Source: Vibrio albus (lineage in GTDB: Bacteria > Pseudomonadota > Gammaproteobacteria > Enterobacterales > Vibrionaceae). From it: a stretch of DNA of 64,000 nt. Shown here piece by piece: positions 36,219 through 45,636 of this stretch (within the stretch, counting starts at the first letter, position 1; each line of letters begins with the position of its first letter). The DNA lies in assembly GCF_003144035.1 (NCBI RefSeq), contig NZ_QFWT01000008.1, positions 159,297-223,296 on the forward strand. The letters run 5' to 3'. Under the pieces are notes generated by a model that ran no database searches, was not told the origin of the DNA, and was given only the letters and a program-made list of their open reading frames with translations. The translations under genes were made by a program, and so were the position numbers.

Positions 36219-38801
36219 ATGGAAGCAATTTATAAGCAATATCTAGATAAGTGTGAAGAACGTGCAGCAATGGGCGTGAATAAGCCATCTCTAACTAGTG
36301 AAGAGGTTGATGCATGTTTTACATTACTTGAAACTAAATCGGATGCTTCTCTGGTGGAAGCACTTGTCGAACTAATTACGTATCAGACACCTGCGGGAGT
36401 AGATGATGCTGCTTTTGTTAAAGCTGATAAGCTATTTTCTATCGCGCAAAAAGAAATAAAGGTAAATGGAATTAATCCAGTAGAAGCAACCAAGCTACTA
36501 GGGAGTATGGTTGGCGGATACTGTGTTGATAAGCTAATTGCATTACTTGAAGATGACGAGCTCGCACAGACTGCTGCTGATGAATTGAAAAGCATTATCT
36601 TAGTTTATGAAAAAGCCGATGATATCATTGCAAAAGCACAAGCAGGTAATAAATATGCAGCGGAGGTTGTAGATAGTTGGGCAAACGAAGAATGGTTTGC
36701 TGATCGACCTGCTGTTGCTGAGCGTCTGACGATGACAGTATTTAAAGTTGCTGGTGAGAGTACAACGGATGATTTCTCACCGGCGCCTGATGCTTGGTCA
36801 CGGCCTGATATTCCTCTGCATGCAAGGAGTATGTATAAAAACCCGCGAGAAGGCGTGCAACCGGATGAAGTGGGAGTAACTGGTCCGGTATCTCAGATTG
36901 AAGAACTGAAGGCAAAAGGAAACCCTATCTGCTTTGTTGGTGATGTTGTTGGGACTGGTTCATCTCGTAAATCAGCCGCTAATTCGCTTATTTGGTATAT
37001 TGGCGAGAAAATTCCATTTGTTCCAAATAAAAAAGCAGGTGGCGTGGTACTTGGTGGAAAAATAGCACCAATCTTTTTTAATACGTTAGAGGATTCGGGT
37101 AGTCTGCCAATCGAAGTCGACGTAACACAGCTTGAAACGGGCGATGTAATCGATATTTATCCGTATGAAGGTGTAATTCGTAAGAACGGTACAGATGTAG
37201 AAATTACAAAATTTACCCTAAAGCATGATTCTATTCTCGACCAGGTTCGCGCTGGTGGTCGGGTTCCTTATTTGATAGGACAATCTTTGACAAACCGCGT
37301 GCGTACCGCTCTTGACTTTCCACAAAAGGAGACAAGCAAAGAGCCAGCAAAAGGCCCGTTCACACTGGCACAAAAAATGGTAGGTAAAGCATGCGGTGTT
37401 GAGGGAATAAAACCAGGCATGTTCTGTACACCAAAGGTAACCACCGTTGGTTCGCAGGATACCACTGGTGGTATGACACGCGATGAGATTAAAGATCTGG
37501 CTTGTACAAAATTCAGTGCAGAGTTGGTGATGCAGTCTTTCTGTCACACATCTGCTTACCCTCGAGTTACCGACAGTAAATTGCATGAAACATTACCAGA
37601 TTTCTTCCATACCCGCGGCGGTGTTGCACTTCGACCTGGTGATGGTGTCATACACTCATGGCTAAATCGTATGTTGGTACCAGATACTCTGGGAACTGGG
37701 GGAGATAGTCATACTCGTTTCCCTGTGGGGATTTCATTCCCTGCCGGATCTGGGATGGTAGCTTATGCAGCAACGACAGGAACCATGCCAATAGATATGC
37801 CAGAATCAGTGCTGGTTAAGTTTACTGGTGAGATGCAACCGGGTATTACTTTGCGTGATTTGGTTCATGCTATTCCTTATACAGCCATTCAAAAAGGTCT
37901 GTTAACACTGGAGAAAGCAAATAAAACTAACGTCTTTTCTGGCCGTATTATCGAAATCCAGGGGCTTGAACACTTAAGTGCAGATGAGGCGTTTGAATTC
38001 ACAGATGCTTCTGCTGAGCGTTCTTCTTCTGCTTGTACCATCGCTCTTTCAGAAGACAAGGTGGTTGAGAATATGAAATCAAATATCACTCTACTGAACT
38101 GGATGGTAGAAAATGAGTATGGTGATCTTACTGCTCTGCAAAACCGAGTAGATGCTATTCAGACTTGGTTGGAAAACCCGGTATTGATTAAGGCGGATGA
38201 AGGTGCTGAATATGCAGAGGTCATTGAAATTGATCTGAATGAAATAAAAGAACCCATTCTTTGCTGCCCTAATGACCCGGATGATGCAAGACTTCTTTCA
38301 GACGTTGCCGGAACAAATGTTGAGGAAGTGTTTATCGGTTCATGTATGACTCATGTCGGTCACTTCCGTGCAACTGCACAACTGCTATCTGAACAGAACC
38401 AAATGGCTAAATCTAAGTTATGGCTGGCACCACCAACCAAGATGGATGATATTAAGCTTCGTCGTGAAGGCTGCTTCAATACTTTTGTTCGGTTCGGAGG
38501 TCGTGTAGAAGAGCCGGGTTGTTCCCTATGCATGGGTAATCAGGCACAAGCTATGGAAGGTACAACTGTGGTTTCAACGTCTACTCGTAACTTCCCGAAC
38601 CGTATGGGGACAAACACTAACGTGTTCCTTGCTTCTGCTGAATTAGCAGCGGTTACCGCAATTACTGGCTGCTTACCAACCGTTGATGAGTATAAGGAAG
38701 TTGTCGCTGGACTCGAAGTAAATAAAGATAAAATCTATAATTATCTAGCATTCGATAAGGATCCAATCTACAACAGAGAATTAAACCTGCTCACCGTATA
38801 A
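36219..38801 (+). CDS. acnB: Aconitate hydratase B
   Basis: 860 residues, the usual AcnB length and domain order: N-terminal HEAT-like domain (about 1-160), swivel domain, then the three catalytic domains. It interconverts citrate, cis-aconitate and isocitrate using a 4Fe-4S cluster. Cluster cysteines are visible in G-S-C-M-T near residue 708 and G-C-S-L-C-M-G-N near 767-774, and T-G-G-D-S-H-T-R is intact. The start M-E-A-I-Y-K matches the family; a 22-codon extension upstream does not. Vibrios normally carry a housekeeping acnB elsewhere, so this operator-linked, AT-rich gene may be a second, inducible copy. Confidence 0.93.
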   Translation: MEAIYKQYLDKCEERAAMGVNKPSLTSEEVDACFTLLETKSDASLVEALVELITYQTPAGVDDAAFVKADKLFSIAQKEIKVNGINPVEATKLLGSMVGGYCVDKLIALLEDDELAQTAADELKSIILVYEKADDIIAKAQAGNKYAAEVVDSWANEEWFADRPAVAERLTMTVFKVAGESTTDDFSPAPDAWSRPDIPLHARSMYKNPREGVQPDEVGVTGPVSQIEELKAKGNPICFVGDVVGTGSSRKSAANSLIWYIGEKIPFVPNKKAGGVVLGGKIAPIFFNTLEDSGSLPIEVDVTQLETGDVIDIYPYEGVIRKNGTDVEITKFTLKHDSILDQVRAGGRVPYLIGQSLTNRVRTALDFPQKETSKEPAKGPFTLAQKMVGKACGVEGIKPGMFCTPKVTTVGSQDTTGGMTRDEIKDLACTKFSAELVMQSFCHTSAYPRVTDSKLHETLPDFFHTRGGVALRPGDGVIHSWLNRMLVPDTLGTGGDSHTRFPVGISFPAGSGMVAYAATTGTMPIDMPESVLVKFTGEMQPGITLRDLVHAIPYTAIQKGLLTLEKANKTNVFSGRIIEIQGLEHLSADEAFEFTDASAERSSSACTIALSEDKVVENMKSNITLLNWMVENEYGDLTALQNRVDAIQTWLENPVLIKADEGAEYAEVIEIDLNEIKEPILCCPNDPDDARLLSDVAGTNVEEVFIGSCMTHVGHFRATAQLLSEQNQMAKSKLWLAPPTKMDDIKLRREGCFNTFVRFGGRVEEPGCSLCMGNQAQAMEGTTVVSTSTRNFPNRMGTNTNVFLASAELAAVTAITGCLPTVDEYKEVVAGLEVNKDKIYNYLAFDKDPIYNRELNLLTV

Positions 38802-38936
38802 TTAAATATTGGCACCCTAGTTAAACAGAGGCAGATTACATAGGTTTGATTGTGATATCGTTGTAACTTTTTCAATCGGCAGAAGTAAAAGGACAAAGAT
38901 CATATAAAACTTTAAAGTTTGTCTATTGTTTACTGG

Positions 38937-38956
38937 GGTCATAAATACCATATAGT
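38937..38956 (+). promoter_or_regulatory. Island operator motif, copy C (chemoreceptor gene)
   Basis: ggtcataaataccatatagt, about 200 bases before the chemoreceptor start. The rest of the 360-base gap after acnB is AT-rich, with no other site recognised. Confidence 0.55.
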
Positions 38957-39162
38957 ATTTACCTTAATTAAAGGCGTTGCGTATTTTCGTAATTTTCTGG
39001 TATCCGTGTTAAAAATTATCGGTGTAAGAAACATCTTCACAACAATATAAGCGTTCGAGTGTTTGGAATATTATTTCATATGTTGAATTAATATTTAATA
39101 AAGTTAACGAAATAACCTTGATAAAAGGTCTTAAGTTAAAAACCCATAAGGCTTAATTATAT

Positions 39163-41049
39163 ATGTCATTAACTAAAAAGATCTTGGTGATCTGTTTTAT
39201 ATTTGTTTCTATATTAACGATAGTGCAAGTTGGAATATCTACTTACAGTATTCAGGAACAGATTATTGAAAATGTTACATCTTCAAATAGTCTATATGGT
39301 AAACGCAATGCTGAAGCAATTGGAGAGTGGATCAATCATAAGGTTAACACATTGGAGGCATTTGTTGAGGTACTGAACAGAACAGAAGATTATGGCGAAA
39401 TAAGCAGTGAAATTACAACTATTACTCAAGCTGGTGAATTTGGCTCAGTACTGTTTAGTACTACTGATGGCGATACATATAGACAAAATGGTTTAAATAC
39501 CAAGCCAGATTATGACCCTATAGTTCGTCCTTGGTATAAAAATGCACTTATGCTTGATAACGTCTATCTAAGTCAACCCTATATTGGAGCATCTAGCGGT
39601 AAGCTCATCACTACGATTTCAAAAAAAATCAAAAGAGAGAATGAAGTTAGTGGAGTTGCAATGGCTTCTATACCACTAGAAAAGATCAATAATGATATTC
39701 TTTCTATGACAGTTCCAGGCCAAGGTATTGCTTTGTTATTTTCAGAAAATGGAACGGTCATATCCCAGTCTGATAATTCTCATAAAAATAATCTATTTCC
39801 TGGACTTACTAGAGGTGTGTCTGTTTCAAAATTAATTGGACAGGCTGATAAAGATGAATTGATACCTATAGAAGTTAATAATGTAGAGTATTTGGGCACA
39901 GTTTCATTCATACCAGGCACAAACTGGTATCTGATGATGATGAGTCAGAAGTCACTATTATTAGAACCAGTTAAAACATTACTAACTTATCAAGTGATTA
40001 CTGCTTTAATAATGATATTACTATCTTTTTTTATATTAAATCCTATTCTAAGTTATTTATTATCTAATTTGAGGAAAGTAGCGTCTGCATTAAGTGATAT
40101 TTCACGTGGAGAAGGAGATTTAACTGTTTATATTGAGTCAAAGAATCAAGATGAAGTCGGTAAGCTTGCTGATAGTTTTAATCTATTTGTAGAAAAACTA
40201 CGCAGTATAATGTCAGCAATAAATCAGCTTTCTTCCGAAGTACAGCAACAATCTAGACTTATCTCTGCCTCGTCGGGTGAAAGGAAAATTAAAGTAGGTA
40301 ACCAGCAAGCAGAAGTTACTATGGTAGCAACGGCAATGACAGAGATGGCTTCAACAACAGAAAATATTGCAGATAATGCAGAATTAACTGCAGATAGCAT
40401 GCTTCAGATGACCAATATTAGTCAAAAAGCCAATAATTTAGTGCATAAAAGCCAGACATCAATTAGTGAACTATCGGAAAAAGTACAAAACGCAGGTTCA
40501 GTGATTGATGAGCTTCATCAACAAGGTGAGCAGATCACATTAATTGTTTCTGCAATCGATGATATAGCTGAACAGACTAACTTGCTGGCTTTGAACGCAG
40601 CGATTGAAGCAGCCCGAGCGGGTGAACAAGGAAGGGGTTTTGCTGTCGTTGCTGATGAAGTAAGAAGTTTATCTCTGAAAACTCGAAATTCCACAGAAGA
40701 AATTAGTCTCATGATCCGTCGACTACAGGAAACAGCGACAAAAGCGGTAAACGGAATGAATCATTGTCATGAGTTAGCAGATCAAAGTGTGAAAAATACT
40801 AGTGATGCTGTGGATAGCTTTTCCAATATTCGTAATTCTACAGTAGAAATAAATAATATGGTTACTCATATTGCTACGGCAGCTGAACAGCAGGCTGCTG
40901 TAAGTCGTGAAATTAATAGCAATACAGAGTTAATTAAGCTTATTTCAGATCAGCTTAATCAAGAAGCATGCGAAGGAGTAGATCAGTCAACGAAACTAAA
41001 TAAGCTTGCAGAAGAACTGACTGAACAAGTCCATAAATTTAAAATGTAG
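39163..41049 (+). CDS. Methyl-accepting chemotaxis protein with dCache sensor
   Basis: 628 residues. An N-terminal membrane segment (about 6-26), a periplasmic double-Cache sensor (about 35-270; D-P-I-V-R-P-W-Y and later P-G-T-N-W-Y are typical), a second membrane segment (about 275-297), HAMP (about 298-350), and a signalling domain whose tip reads [16 protein letters not shown] and [10 protein letters not shown]. It should steer the cell toward a ligand. Its place beside the tricarboxylate genes and the shared motif upstream suggest the ligand is the island's substrate. Confidence 0.9.
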   Translation: MSLTKKILVICFIFVSILTIVQVGISTYSIQEQIIENVTSSNSLYGKRNAEAIGEWINHKVNTLEAFVEVLNRTEDYGEISSEITTITQAGEFGSVLFSTTDGDTYRQNGLNTKPDYDPIVRPWYKNALMLDNVYLSQPYIGASSGKLITTISKKIKRENEVSGVAMASIPLEKINNDILSMTVPGQGIALLFSENGTVISQSDNSHKNNLFPGLTRGVSVSKLIGQADKDELIPIEVNNVEYLGTVSFIPGTNWYLMMMSQKSLLLEPVKTLLTYQVITALIMILLSFFILNPILSYLLSNLRKVASALSDISRGEGDLTVYIESKNQDEVGKLADSFNLFVEKLRSIMSAINQLSSEVQQQSRLISASSGERKIKVGNQQAEVTMVATAMTEMASTTENIADNAELTADSMLQMTNISQKANNLVHKSQTSISELSEKVQNAGSVIDELHQQGEQITLIVSAIDDIAEQTNLLALNAAIEAARAGEQGRGFAVVADEVRSLSLKTRNSTEEISLMIRRLQETATKAVNGMNHCHELADQSVKNTSDAVDSFSNIRNSTVEINNMVTHIATAAEQQAAVSREINSNTELIKLISDQLNQEACEGVDQSTKLNKLAEELTEQVHKFKM

Positions 41050-41079
41050 TTATCTATTGTATTAGCTGAACAGTGCCTT

Positions 41080-41102
41080 CATGGCGATTATTTCACGCCA
41101 TG
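41080..41102. terminator. Weak hairpin after the chemoreceptor gene
   Basis: Stem CATGGCG / CGCCATG with a nine-base loop, 31 bases past the stop. No T-run, so its role as a terminator is uncertain. Confidence 0.35.
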
Positions 41103-41227
41103 GATACAGAGTTTGTTCTGGAAAGGACCACAGCTTATTTAAACAGTTTTATTACTGTATGAAACTAATGTTGTAGTTACGCTCAAGCACAGGAACTGTG
41201 TCAATTTATTAGGGGAGTGGCTTCTCT

Positions 41228-42596
41228 TTAAGTGCCACAAAAGGTCTGATATTGCTGATCAAATACTGCATCTGGATTGCCCCACGAGGTGCCTGTATAA
41301 ACGTCACTTTTTAAGTAGTTGAGATAGTTGTCAATTTGTTGCTGAATATCTTGCTGCCCGCTTTCGGCGGAGGCAATTAACATTTCGATTTCGTGGTTGC
41401 GGGGGATGGCTTTGGGGTTCGTGGTACTCATCAGCATCAAAGCCTGCTCGTGATTAATTGCCCGTTGCCATTGTTCTGACCAGGCAAGTAATTCACCCGG
41501 TAATTGCGGGTTTTCGCCGTTAAGTGTTTGATAGAGCAGATTAAAGATTTGGTTGTAATCCCAAGCATGAGTGCGCAATAATGCAAAAAACTCGGCAATC
41601 AAAGGGTGTTTGTTCCGCTCAAATCCCAGTTTATTGGCACACATATGATCGTAGGCTTGCTGGAATGCGGCGGAGAAGTTCTCCACTTCTTGAGTCAGTA
41701 ACGCAATGGCCTCTTGTTCACTTCCTGGTATCAGAGGAATAAGGGTTTCGGCAAAACGAGCCAGGTTCCATTGCATGATCAATTTTTGGTTACCAAAGGC
41801 GTAGCGTCCTTGATGATCGATGGAACTATAAACCTGCTCCAGCTTGTATTCACCCAGCATGGCGCAGGGCCCGAAGTCAAATGTTTCTCCGCTCAAGGCG
41901 ATGTTATCGGTATTCATAACGCCATGAATAAAACCAACCCGATACCAGTGTACTAAGGTATTAATCTGATTGTGTTGAACGGTGCGGTACAGGAGCAGAT
42001 AGGGGTTGGCTGCATTAATTGCCTCAGGGCAGAGTTGATCTATGGCAAAATCAGCCATTTCTTTGATGACGCCCAGAGCAGAAGCATATTGAAAACTACC
42101 AATCCGTAGATGGCTACGGCCGATGCGACTGACAACTGACCCCGCTTGGGGTTGTTGCCGATACACGGTTTCTCCTGTTGTGGTCACAGCTAGAGTGCGC
42201 ATGGTCGGAACCCCGAGAATGTGCATCGCTTCACTCATAATGTATTCGCGCGCAGCTGGACCAAGTGCGCAACGGCCATCACCATCACGGGAATATTTTG
42301 TTAATCCAGAGCCTTTCAACTGCCAGTCAAAGCCGTTAATGGGCGCGACCATCTCCCAACTGTGGATTGTAATAGCCAAACTGATGGCCAGAATAACCAA
42401 GCGCCAGACTTAATTCAGGTGCTATCAGCCGGTTCCCAGAGAAATATTCTGCGGCATTTTTCCCCAGTAGTTGCTGTGGAAGATCCAGTTGTAATGCCAA
42501 TTTCTGATTAAATAGCAAAAGGCTAGGATCTTTGACTTCGCTTGGTTTAATGGTTTGATATAAAGAGTCAGGTAAGGTCAAATACAGTTGCTGCAT
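41228..42596 (-). pseudogene. selO: selO/ydiU gene broken by deletion and frameshift
   Basis: Two frames together encode the SelO protein AMPylase. The first (42596 down to 42336) has the N-terminus through G-Y-S-G-H-Q-F-G and Q-L-G-D-G-R, then stops. The second (from about 42340 to 41228) resumes with F-D-W-Q-L-K-G-S-G-L-T, S-R-D-G-D-G-R and R-E-Y-I-M-S-E-A-M-H. In intact SelO these segments are separated by roughly ten more residues, so a short stretch was lost along with the frame. The ATP-binding and catalytic region would not be made in one piece. A sequencing error could mimic the frameshift but not the missing residues. Confidence 0.8.
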
Positions 42597-42707
42597 AGGG
42601 TTTACTCAAATTAATTAGACTATAGACGAATAAAAACAAAGTGTTTAGTTTCAACTTTAGTTGTCGTATGTCCCGAATTCTCACTACATGCCAAGATAGA
42701 GCATTTT

Positions 42708-43604
42708 TTAAGAAGACTTAGACTTCACTGAATCAACATCGCCCTGATGGCTCTGTAACACCACGATCAATAATCCCCCGAGTACAAAGCCAGTTGCAAC
42801 CACCAGCCGTACACTCAATGTTTCATTACTAAACAATACGCCGCCTAGCGAGGCGATAATAGGAACCAATAATTGTACAGCACCGATGGTTGAGGTTTTT
42901 AAACCTTTTATAGCATGATACCAAATCGCGTAACCAATACCTGATGCCAACGCGCCTGACAACAAGGCGTAGACAACGCCGGTCAGACTGTAGTAGCGAT
43001 CACCATAATCAATCAACATCCACAACATGATTAGAGGGGAAGCTAGTACAAAGTTGATAGCAGTATCACGTAGTGGTAATTGCGAACCATACCCAACAAG
43101 AGTGTATCCCGCCCAAGCAAGCCCTGCTATCACCATTAAAGCAGCACCTTGTGCCGAGGGAGTGCTCAGTGATGGCAACACCAAATAAACGAGACCCGTG
43201 AAGCAAACTAACACACCACAAATTTCTGTAAAAGCCAGCCTTTTTCCTGAACGCCAGCTATCTAGAACCAAAACGAGTTGGACTACACCAAACAGAATTA
43301 AAGCGCCTGAACCGGTATCGAGCGATAGATATGCGTACGAAAAACTTAAGGCATAAGTAAACAGTAAAGTTGATGCCAGCCAATTTGAGCGGAAACCTGA
43401 CTTACTGTCCATAGCTCTGCACTCTCTTACCCGCCACAATAGCATTAACACTACTGCACCAGCGATTATTCTTAGTACGGTAAAACTCCCTGCATCTATC
43501 TCTCTTTCAGCTAATGCTAAACGGCAAAGTACCGAATTTCCGGCAAACGCCAACAGTGCTGTTGCTGTAGCGATCACAGTCGACGCTTTTTTTTGATTGA
43601 ACAT
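42708..43604 (-). CDS. EamA/DMT-family transporter
   Basis: 298 residues with ten membrane segments in two EamA repeats (W-R-V-R-E-C-R after the second segment; the second repeat begins near I-A-G-L-A-W-A-G-Y-T-L). These transporters export or import small metabolites such as amino acids; the substrate cannot be read from sequence. I use the ATG at 43604, which has AGGA five bases before it, rather than the ATG two codons earlier. It is the only intact gene in a decayed stretch between the selO and ahpD-like pseudogenes. Confidence 0.85.
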   Translation of the reverse strand: MFNQKKASTVIATATALLAFAGNSVLCRLALAEREIDAGSFTVLRIIAGAVVLMLLWRVRECRAMDSKSGFRSNWLASTLLFTYALSFSYAYLSLDTGSGALILFGVVQLVLVLDSWRSGKRLAFTEICGVLVCFTGLVYLVLPSLSTPSAQGAALMVIAGLAWAGYTLVGYGSQLPLRDTAINFVLASPLIMLWMLIDYGDRYYSLTGVVYALLSGALASGIGYAIWYHAIKGLKTSTIGAVQLLVPIIASLGGVLFSNETLSVRLVVATGFVLGGLLIVVLQSHQGDVDSVKSKSS

Positions 43605-43695
43605 TTTCATCCTATAGCATGCGTTTTATACACAACGCCAAGTATGTTGTGCAGGCATAACGCTCTCCCTGCTATTCCTGTTTTAATTGCCAGAA

Positions 43696-44038
43696 CTACT
43701 TCCACGTGTATTTTTCGAATACTTTATCAACCGGTGTTTTAGCAAGGTGGTTGGTATAGTTGCTCATTAGTTTTTGCGCTTGACCCAATACTATTTCTAG
43801 CAACTGCCGTTCAGTATAGCCTTCTGCAAAAAAACGCCCAACTTGCTTTTGTGCCAGGTTGCTCCGATTTCGTGTCATAGCCAGTGTCGTATCATGTAAT
43901 ACTTGTAACTTTTATGTAGGCATCGGTTCGCGATTACGCAGGGCTTCGGTTAAAGCTGGAGACACTTTCATCATATCAGCAATGCCTGTATGAGCTGGAA
44001 CGCAGTAGTGACACTCATGCTCAACGTTAATTGTGCAA
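43696..44038 (-). pseudogene. Broken AhpD-like (carboxymuconolactone decarboxylase family) gene
   Basis: Read on the minus strand from about 44038, the frame gives [12 protein letters not shown], which holds the C-x-x-C-x-x-x-H active site of AhpD-like peroxidase-related proteins, then E-A-L-R and P-M-P-T, then an in-frame TAA (43912-43914). Beyond the stop the family sequence continues without a shift: T-L-A-M-T-R, G-Y-T-E-R-Q, and M-S-N-Y-T-N-H-L-A to the true end. The N-terminal part is missing and is replaced by an accD fragment on the other strand. So the gene is both truncated and interrupted. Confidence 0.75.
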
Positions 44039-44276
44039 GTCTGGGTCTGTTAGGTGATATTAACATCGGTGAACCCGAGGCCATTATAGGATTTGCCGGG
44101 CGTTGTGTTATTGAGCAAACGGTGCGCGAAAACTTACCTGAAGGTTTTCAGAGAAGTGAGTTCCTTTTAGAGCACGGTGCTATAGATATGATGGTGGACA
44201 GGCGTGACATGCGTAAACGAATTGGGGGGACTAAATGGCTAAATTAACTAATACCACTATTTCACCAGAAACGTAG
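44035..44276 (+). pseudogene. C-terminal fragment of accD (acetyl-CoA carboxylase beta subunit)
   Basis: The frame from about 44035 reads [23 protein letters not shown] and [16 protein letters not shown], the conserved C-terminal part of AccD. Everything before it, including the zinc ribbon and most of the transferase domain, is absent. The frame ends at 44247; a likely continuation (M-A-K-L-T-N) appears in another frame and runs to TAG at 44274-44276, so there is also a frameshift. The fragment abuts the AhpD-like remnant head to head. A complete accD must exist elsewhere, because the gene is essential. Confidence 0.75.
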
Positions 44277-44397
44277 TTACCGATCTCGTCACTAAGCTGC
44301 TCTATAAATATCACTATAAAAGCGATGGTTACCAGATATTTGAGTGGTCTGCATATTCTTGGCACAATAGCTTACCTTTTCCTGCATAAGACAGATC

Positions 44398-45636
44398 ATG
44401 CGAATTCTTCACACCTCTGACTGGCATCTGGGCCAGAATTTTTTTACTAAAAGCCGCAAAGATGAGCATCAGGCATTCATCCGCTGGCTGTTAGAACTGG
44501 TCAAAACCGAAAAAATCGATGCAGTGATCATTGCCGGTGATGTGTTTGATACCGGTACGCCACCCAGCTATGCCCGCGAAATGTATAACCAGTTTGTGGT
44601 GGATATAAGCCGGACTAGCTGTCAGTTAGTGATTCTGGGTGGAAATCATGATTCGGTTTCCACGCTCAATGAATCCCGCCAGTTGCTTTCTTGTCTGAAT
44701 ACACGGGTTATTGCCAGCACCAGTGGTGAGCTTGATCAGCAGCTTATTGAGCTGAAGAATCACGAAGGTCAGGTCGGTGCCTTACTGTGTGCCGTGCCGT
44801 TTATTCGTGCCCGGGATGTGATGCAAAGTGCGGCCGGAGAATCGGGAAGAGACAAACAGAAGCAACTGGGTGAGCTGATAAAAGACCATTACCGGGCGCT
44901 TTATCAGAAAGCGATCGACCACCGGGAGAGCCATAACCTTCAGGTACCTATTATTACCACTGGTCACCTGACCGCTCTGGGGGTAACAAAAACCGATTCC
45001 GAACGGGACATTTATATCGGCTCTCTGGATGCCTTTGCCGCCGACGGCTTCCCTCCCGCCGATTATATTGCGCTGGGGCATATTCACCGCCCGCAGATTG
45101 TCGCCAAATCAGAACATATTCGTTACAGCGGCTCGCCCATCCCACTCAGTTTTGATGAGCTGAAGTGGAAAAAACAGGTGGTCATGGTTGAATTTTCTGA
45201 CAATGAGCAAAGGCAGATCACTTCGGTGGAGGTACCTATGTTCCGCCAGATGGAGGTGCTGCGAGGCGATCTGGCTGAGATTGAGTCTTTGCTGAGTCAG
45301 TACCCGCCGGCTCAGGAAGAGGACGAACCGGTCTGGCTGTTTATCGAAGTTGAAGTGCAGGACTATTTGTCCGACTTGCAGTTGCGTATTCAGGCGATGA
45401 CGGAAGGCCTGAATGTGGAAGTGATCCGTTTAAAGCGTAAAAAAGGTGAGCGGCGTGACAACCTGACCCGGGAAGCCACAGAAACGCTGGCCGAGCTGAC
45501 GCCTTATGACGTCTTTGATAAGCGGCTGGAGAAAGAGCAGTTTGAAGGAGAAGACGAACAGAAAAGGCTGACACGTCTGAAACAGAAATTCAGCGAAATT
45601 GTACTGGAAGTTGAGCATAAGGAAGACGGTGAATGA
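44398..45636 (+). CDS. sbcD: Exonuclease subunit SbcD
   Basis: 412 residues. The Mre11-like nuclease subunit of the SbcCD complex, which cuts DNA hairpins and protein-blocked ends. Phosphodiesterase motifs are in place: H-T-S-D-W-H-L-G near residues 5-12, G-D-V-F-D near 47-51, G-G-N-H-D near 81-85, T-G-H-L near 187-190 and G-H-I-H near 228-231. It overlaps sbcC by four bases (ATGA). I see no clear ribosome site before the ATG. Confidence 0.95.
   Translation: MRILHTSDWHLGQNFFTKSRKDEHQAFIRWLLELVKTEKIDAVIIAGDVFDTGTPPSYAREMYNQFVVDISRTSCQLVILGGNHDSVSTLNESRQLLSCLNTRVIASTSGELDQQLIELKNHEGQVGALLCAVPFIRARDVMQSAAGESGRDKQKQLGELIKDHYRALYQKAIDHRESHNLQVPIITTGHLTALGVTKTDSERDIYIGSLDAFAADGFPPADYIALGHIHRPQIVAKSEHIRYSGSPIPLSFDELKWKKQVVMVEFSDNEQRQITSVEVPMFRQMEVLRGDLAEIESLLSQYPPAQEEDEPVWLFIEVEVQDYLSDLQLRIQAMTEGLNVEVIRLKRKKGERRDNLTREATETLAELTPYDVFDKRLEKEQFEGEDEQKRLTRLKQKFSEIVLEVEHKEDGE

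Noticed and set aside
43990..44247. An 85-residue new protein
   Set aside because: Only the part from about residue 16 on is protein-like, and it is the AccD C-terminus; the first codons are antisense of the AhpD-like remnant.
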